Origin: Bacillota bacterium
Lineage (GTDB): Bacteria > Bacillota > Clostridia > Acetivibrionales > DTU013
Assembly: GCA_023433505.1 (NCBI GenBank)
Contig: JAEZCO010000076.1
Span: forward strand, 1-64,000
DNA: 64,000 bases
Direction of reading: 5' to 3'
Position 1 is the first letter of the stretch. The number at the start of each line of letters is the position of its first letter. This document shows positions 59,574-64,000 of the stretch, piece after piece. Below the pieces are notes generated by a model. That model was given only the letters and a program-made list of their open reading frames with translations, was not told the origin of the DNA and did not search any database. Made by a program: the position numbers and the translations under genes.

Positions 59574-60119
59574 ATGAATTGGCTTGACGAAGTGCAAAAT
59601 GGAATTAACAGAAAAAATAAGGTTCTTTTTGCTAAAGATAGTGAATTTTTAGCCGATTTAGCCGCATTGATCCAAGAACAAAATCATCGGACAATGGTCC
59701 TGTGGGCATTTGAATTTGCCGCTGAAACCGTTCAAAGGTTGTCTGAGCGTTATCCGAACGAAAAGCGTCTCGAATACGCTGTGCTGACATCAAAAGATTG
59801 GGCTGCCGGCAAAGTAAAAATGCCCGTGGCGAAGCGTGCGATTTTGCAGGCTCACGCAGTGGCAAAGGAAATCGGCTCTCTTGAAGATATCGCTTTGTGC
59901 CATGCCATTGGGCAGGCTTGCGGCGTAGTTCATGCAAATGGACATGCTATCGGATTTCCAATCTATGATTTGACAGCTATAATTAGGAACTATGGTGTAC
60001 CCGAATGCAAAAGGGTTGTCGAGGAGCGTAAGCAGCAATATATTGAGCGGATATATTATTGGCGGGAGCATCATAAAGCCTATCCGTGTGAATGGGCAGA
60101 TTTTATGACGGCGGATTGA
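59574..60119 (+). CDS. Imm-5-like putative immunity protein
   Basis: The 181-aa, helix-rich protein carries the pattern of the Imm-5 immunity family: HRTMVLWAFEFAAETVQRL, a segment TSKDWAAGKVKMPVAKRAIL, AHAVAKEI and ALCHAIGQACGVVHANGHAI. Such proteins neutralise polymorphic toxins, but many exist alone. No toxin gene is in view, so it may be an orphan. CAAAGGGG precedes the ATG. Confidence 0.65.
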   Translation: MNWLDEVQNGINRKNKVLFAKDSEFLADLAALIQEQNHRTMVLWAFEFAAETVQRLSERYPNEKRLEYAVLTSKDWAAGKVKMPVAKRAILQAHAVAKEIGSLEDIALCHAIGQACGVVHANGHAIGFPIYDLTAIIRNYGVPECKRVVEERKQQYIERIYYWREHHKAYPCEWADFMTAD

Positions 60120-60205
60120 TTTTGCAATTTTGAGTGATGTTTCAAAGACCAAGCAGGCGGCATCTTTTATTACCTGACTTTCCATAATTTGATCACGCAA
60201 ATGTA

Positions 60206-60346
60206 ATTACTGCAGGCGATGGTGAATATCCATATAAAATGTGGCTTTTTGGGATGGTCCGTTGAAGATAACAATCCCGGTTTTGACGGCTCAGACGCAA
60301 TCTTTCATGCTCGCTCCAAAAATTTGACGGAATGGGAGGTGTATTA
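60206..60346 (+). pseudogene. Fragment of a five-bladed beta-propeller glycosidase (GH43-like)
   Basis: One frame gives DGEYPYKMWLFG; after a single-base shift the next frame gives GWSVEDNNPGFDGSDAIFHA and RSKNLTEWEVY before a stop. This resembles the part of GH43-like or related propeller glycosidases in which an aspartate-containing motif precedes 'ARSKDLE-WEVY'. Surrounding sequence (60120-60550) holds no other recognisable gene. Confidence 0.4.
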
Positions 60347-60550
60347 ATGTAGTAAATACATGAGAAAAAGACTTGAGAAGCAGTTAAACCCATCTTTTGC
60401 GGACTTCTGACCATACCGGCAAAAGAGCTTGCCACAAAAAGGGTATGACGGAGTGCCTATGGATGCAGGGATATCTTTAAAAAACACTACGGTGCCGACA
60501 AAATTGGAAATTCATGATATAATATACGCAGAAATTAAAGGAGACGAAGT

Positions 60551-62251
60551 ATGCTAAAATTCAGCGAACTACCCTATAAACGCGTCACGGTTGAGGCTGT
60601 GATGGAATTAGCAGAAAAGACGCTTGCCACACTTAATGCGGCAAAGACGGCGCGGGAGGCTTCGGATGCCATCCGGCAATCGTTTAAAGACGACGTAGAG
60701 CTCACCACGGACCTTCAGGTTGCGCATGTGCGTTATCAAATCAACACAAAGGATGCGTTCTACAAGGCCGAGAACGATTATGTCGACGAGAACAACCCCG
60801 CAATACAGCTTGCACAAAAGCGCGTAACAGACGCGATACTCGACAGCAAGTTCCGCCCGGAACTGGAAAAGGAATTCGGAGATCTCATGTTCCGTAAGTT
60901 TGAGAACCAGCGCAGACTGCTCAACGAGACCATTTTGCCTGAATTGCAGGAAGAAAATAAGCTCATCTCCCGCTATGACGATCTGCTCGGTGGTGCAGAA
61001 ATTGAGTTTGATAACAAAACGCTCAACCTCTCGCAATTCGATCCATACCGCCAGTCTTCCGACCGTTCCATTCGTAAAGCCGCGACGGAGGCGTATTTCG
61101 GCTGGTTCGCCGGACGCCGGGAAGAGCTTGACGCACTATACTCAAAACTTGTGAACATACGGAATACAATTGCCCAAAAGCTTGGTTTCAAGAGCGGCGT
61201 TGAGCTGGGTTACGCACGGATGGAGCGGTTCGACTACGACGAGAGTACGGTAAAAACCTACCGGGAGGATGTAAAGAAATATCTTGTTCCGCTCGTCACC
61301 GAATTGCGTGAGCGTCAGCGGAAACGTATCGGTGTTGAAAAGCTATACTTCCACGACTACGAGTTCCTTTTTAAAACCGGTAACCCTAATCCGTTCGGCA
61401 CGCCGGAACAGATGGTTGAGGCAGCAAGAAAGATGTATAATGAACTATCTCCCGAGTGCGGCGAGTTCTTTGACTTTATGGTAAATGGTGAAATGCTCGA
61501 CCTTCTGGCTAAACCCGGGAAAATGACGGGCGGGTTCTGTACATCGTTCACAAAATACAAGGCACCGTTTATTTTTGCAAATTTCAACGGTACGAAACAG
61601 GACGTGGATGTGCTGACGCACGAGGCGGGGCACGCGTTTCAGGTATACCTGTCCATGCGCGGGCTTGAAAACCCGAATTATTGGTGGCCGACCTACGAGT
61701 CATGCGAGATCCACTCGATGTCTATGGAGCTCATCACCCGCCCTTGGATGGAAGGGTTCTTTGGCGGCGAAACAGAGAAATTCCTGTATCAGCAGCTTGA
61801 AGATGTTCTCAATTTCATCCCTTACGGCTGCATGGTAGACGACTTTCAGCACCATGTATACCGCAATCCGAACGAAACTCCGGACGAACGCGCCGCAGCG
61901 TGGCGCTCACTTGAGCGCGAGTATATTCCAGACACCGACTATGACGATAATGCTTATCTTAAGAGCGGGCGGCGCTGGCAGCGCCAGTCTCACATTTACA
62001 AGGATCCGTTCTACTACATCGACTACACGCTTGCGCAAAACTGCGCAATTCAGTTCTTTTTGCGCTTTTCCAAGGGCGACAAGAGTGCGTGGAGCGACTA
62101 TCTCAGTTTGTGCAAAGCCGGTGGGTCAAAGACGTTCGTTGCGCTCGTAAAACTTGCGGGGCTAAAATCTCCATTTGAAAAGGATGTGCTGTCCGGGGTG
62201 GTAAGCGAACTGAAAGCGATACTGGATAAGACCGATGACACGAAATTCTAA
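60551..62251 (+). CDS. pepF: M3-family oligoendopeptidase (PepF-like)
   Basis: The 566-aa protein contains the M3 zinc motif in DVLTHEAGHAFQVYL, with the downstream glutamate in WWPTYESCEIHSMSMELI, and C-terminal DPFYYIDYTLAQNCAIQFFL. The N-terminal helical half (AIRQSFKDDVELTTDLQ) is the lid of the thimet-oligopeptidase fold. It hydrolyses short peptides in the cytoplasm. AAAGGAGA precedes the ATG. It stands alone and is richer in G+C than the genes to its left. Confidence 0.92.
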   Translation: MLKFSELPYKRVTVEAVMELAEKTLATLNAAKTAREASDAIRQSFKDDVELTTDLQVAHVRYQINTKDAFYKAENDYVDENNPAIQLAQKRVTDAILDSKFRPELEKEFGDLMFRKFENQRRLLNETILPELQEENKLISRYDDLLGGAEIEFDNKTLNLSQFDPYRQSSDRSIRKAATEAYFGWFAGRREELDALYSKLVNIRNTIAQKLGFKSGVELGYARMERFDYDESTVKTYREDVKKYLVPLVTELRERQRKRIGVEKLYFHDYEFLFKTGNPNPFGTPEQMVEAARKMYNELSPECGEFFDFMVNGEMLDLLAKPGKMTGGFCTSFTKYKAPFIFANFNGTKQDVDVLTHEAGHAFQVYLSMRGLENPNYWWPTYESCEIHSMSMELITRPWMEGFFGGETEKFLYQQLEDVLNFIPYGCMVDDFQHHVYRNPNETPDERAAAWRSLEREYIPDTDYDDNAYLKSGRRWQRQSHIYKDPFYYIDYTLAQNCAIQFFLRFSKGDKSAWSDYLSLCKAGGSKTFVALVKLAGLKSPFEKDVLSGVVSELKAILDKTDDTKF

Positions 62252-62327
62252 CAAACTCTTTCACCCGAACCGTTTTGGGTGATGGTAGGTTTGGTTTTAT
62301 TACCTAACTTTTCAAAATATTTTGTTA

Positions 62328-62366
62328 AAAGAAGTCGATTGTGTTTGCGTAATCGACTTCTTTCTA
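62328..62366 (+). terminator. AAAGAAGTCGATT hairpin, copy 2
   Basis: AAAGAAGTCGATT (62328-62340) pairs perfectly with AATCGACTTCTTT (62351-62363). The stem sequence is the same as that at 59081-59116. A smaller CACCC/GGGTG hairpin lies at 62261-62280, directly after the peptidase stop. Confidence 0.75.
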
Positions 62367-62439
62367 TTGCAAAAAAAGGATAGAACGGATTGTTCCTGCA
62401 CAAAATATCGTAGAACAATCATAGAGGAGTGTGATTTTT

Positions 62440-63714
62440 TTGCAACGTAATCTGCAGGAAGAATTAAATAAAAAAATCCAGGAATTGAACAATTCCAATG
62501 TCCCCCAGCCTATCCGCACCGACGGATGCGGCGCAATGGACAAAGGTCCCCGGAATGTGGAACGGGATAGGCAAAACCCCGATATGCTGGTCCCGCCTGC
62601 TACGGATTTCGGCTTGCTGCCGAACCTGAAATTTTCGTTCTCCGATGTCACCATGACATTAAAGCCCGGAGGATGGTCAAGGGAGATTACAAAGCGGGAG
62701 CTTCCGGTCTCGGATACCTTTGCCTTAATCAATATGTGTTTGGACCCCGGCATCCGCGAGCTCCATTCCCATCAGCAATCCGAATGGGGATATGTTCTGG
62801 TTGGCAGCATCCGCATAACGGCTGTTGATGAACTGGGCAGGAACTTTATTGACGATATTCATGCAGGAGAGGGATGGCTGTTCCCGGCAAATATCCCTCA
62901 TTCATTACAGGCATTGGAAGAAGGGACGGAGTTTCTGCTTCTTTTTGATAAAGGATATTATTCGGAAAATAATACGTTTTCCATTTCCGACCTGTTTGCC
63001 CATATGCCGTTGGATGTGCTTTCGGCAAACTTCGGCACTCCGGAAAGCACCTTTTCCGGAATTGCTCAAAGCCAACTGTATATCGTGGAAGGCAGTCACC
63101 CGGGTACCGTGGAGCAGCAGGAGGTTCCCTCGCCTTATGGGAAAATACCATTGACCTACAAGCATACGTTGAACAAGATTGAGCCCATAAGGTCTGCCGG
63201 AGGTACCCTACGAATCCTGGACTCCAGAAATTTCCCCGTTTGCAGGACTGTGGCAACGGCCCTGGTAGAGATTGAACCCGGCGGAATGCGTGAGGTCCAT
63301 TGGCATACCAATAAAGACGAGTTTCAGTACTATATTTCCGGCGAGGCAAGGATGACGGTGTTCATGCCGGGGCCCAAGGCCAGAACCTTTAATTACCGCG
63401 CAGGAGACGTGGGCTATGTTCCGGTGGGCGGTTTCCATTATATACAAAACGTGGGCAAAGAACCAGTCCGGTACCTTGAATTTTTCAACAGTGATTTCTA
63501 TTCCGACATTTCCCTTGCCCAATGGCTTGCATTGACGCCGAAAGAAGTGGTGAAATCCTGCCTCAATCTTCCGGATGAATTTATTGACCGGTTAAACAAG
63601 CAAAGCACACCGGTTGTAAAATATCCCGGCTTTGAATTTCCGCCGGCCCAGGGTACTCCCCAGAATAAGATCCGGTTAAATAATCCGGGCGTAGTCCCCT
63701 CGGTAAAACATTAG
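62440..63714 (+). CDS. Oxalate-decarboxylase-type bicupin
   Basis: Two cupin domains are present. The first (~60-205) has KPGGWSREITKRELPVS and the metal site HSHQQSEWGYVLVGS then PANIPHSL; the second (~250-390) has HWHTNKDEFQYYISGEAR and GDVGYVPVGGFHYIQN. This is the OxdC/OxdD layout of Mn-dependent oxalate decarboxylase (oxalate to formate and CO2); substrate is inferred. The TTG at 62440 is taken as start (GAGGAG 10 nt upstream); the GTG at 62431 is too close. There is no signal peptide. It has its own terminator and appears monocistronic. Confidence 0.85.
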   Translation: MQRNLQEELNKKIQELNNSNVPQPIRTDGCGAMDKGPRNVERDRQNPDMLVPPATDFGLLPNLKFSFSDVTMTLKPGGWSREITKRELPVSDTFALINMCLDPGIRELHSHQQSEWGYVLVGSIRITAVDELGRNFIDDIHAGEGWLFPANIPHSLQALEEGTEFLLLFDKGYYSENNTFSISDLFAHMPLDVLSANFGTPESTFSGIAQSQLYIVEGSHPGTVEQQEVPSPYGKIPLTYKHTLNKIEPIRSAGGTLRILDSRNFPVCRTVATALVEIEPGGMREVHWHTNKDEFQYYISGEARMTVFMPGPKARTFNYRAGDVGYVPVGGFHYIQNVGKEPVRYLEFFNSDFYSDISLAQWLALTPKEVVKSCLNLPDEFIDRLNKQSTPVVKYPGFEFPPAQGTPQNKIRLNNPGVVPSVKH

Positions 63715-63743
63715 CAGAGACAGTAGCCATACAAACTCAAAAC

Positions 63744-63780
63744 AAAGGACTTGAATCCACAGGGTTTTAAGTCCTTTCTT
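63744..63780 (+). terminator. Terminator of the bicupin gene
   Basis: AAAGGACTT (63744-63752) / AAGTCCTTT (63769-63777) followed by CTTT. Confidence 0.75.
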
Positions 63781-63842
63781 TATGTACGGGAGGTCTCTTC
63801 TTAAACAATAAAGCCCATAGCTTTAAAATATTTTTAATTCTC

Positions 63843-63885
63843 TTGACACAAACAACAGCTTTGTGTAAACTAAGAATAGTTCTCA
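63843..63885 (+). promoter_or_regulatory. Strong promoter with Fur-box-like operator
   Basis: TTGACA (63843-63848) and TAAACT (63866-63871) are 17 bp apart. TAAGAATAGTTCTCA (63871-63885), overlapping the -10 region, matches the 7-1-7 Fur box TGATAATNATTATCA at 11 of 14 positions when read on the other strand. No start codon for a substantial gene appears before 64000, so the regulated gene lies beyond the window. Confidence 0.6.
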
Positions 63886-64000
63886 TTCTTTTTAGGTTTT
63901 TTGATAACAAAAAATTTGTTGCATGAATCATTGAAAAAGGAATTCACCGTGTGGGGCGGACGGATGCCGCGGATTGACAAAAAAACCCTTACCTCATAAA

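Noticed and set aside
1..64000. CRISPR array or cas genes
   Set aside because: No regularly spaced direct repeats and no Cas-like proteins were seen; the repeats found are pairs only.

Overview
The window looks like chromosomal DNA of an endospore-forming, carbohydrate-degrading Gram-positive anaerobe of the Clostridia. Evidence for this is a complete GerA-type germinant-receptor operon, Gram-positive lipoproteins, two YesM/YesN-type two-component systems, AGGAGG-type ribosome binding sites with some TTG and GTG starts, and plant-polysaccharide-type glycosidases. Genus cannot be fixed by eye.

Layout. 0-11.7 kb is mixed: a DUF4153 membrane protein, an AT-rich aspartyl-protease-like protein, an antitoxin remnant, an ArsB/NhaD-type permease, a CBO0543-type membrane protein, an HD-GYP phosphodiesterase downstream of a Y1 (RAYT-like) transposase, an 870-aa protein with a PEP/pyruvate-binding core, and two tandem paralogous proteins of unknown function. 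11.7-14.2 kb holds a uroporphyrinogen-decarboxylase-family gene and a LacI-type regulator sharing a perfect palindromic operator. 14.4-18.5 kb is the germination operon (A, C, B subunits plus a 70-aa membrane protein).

18.7-43.2 kb is a 24.5-kb block, all on the minus strand. In transcription order it holds a histidine kinase, a response regulator, a solute-binding lipoprotein, two permeases, a two-module glycosidase, a second response regulator and kinase, a small lipoprotein, a beta-propeller surface protein, a glycosidase lipoprotein, and a second set of two permeases and solute-binding lipoprotein. These are two adjacent regulator/importer/glycosidase loci for oligosaccharide capture. A near-identical ~77-bp element lies upstream of both the secreted-protein genes and the second transporter, and is the best candidate binding site for the second response regulator. 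No ABC ATPase is encoded here, so the importers probably use a shared MsmX-type ATPase from elsewhere. A chemoreceptor follows on the plus strand.

After tRNA-Ala(CGC) (45.8 kb) the character changes to an accessory region that is visibly more AT-rich up to about 60 kb: a MerR-methyltransferase fusion with an MFS pump and an acetyltransferase, VanZ, cupin, XRE regulators, a MATE pump, a three-gene ABC-2 exporter, a MerR/GyrI regulator and an Imm5-like protein. These are interleaved with decayed genes (truncated acetyltransferase, beta-lactamase-fold tail, internally deleted ABC-F protein, protease-like fragment, glycosidase fragment), a 33-bp direct repeat and duplicated hairpins. The window closes with an M3 oligoendopeptidase, an oxalate-decarboxylase-type bicupin, and a strong promoter overlapped by a Fur-box-like palindrome whose gene lies beyond the end.
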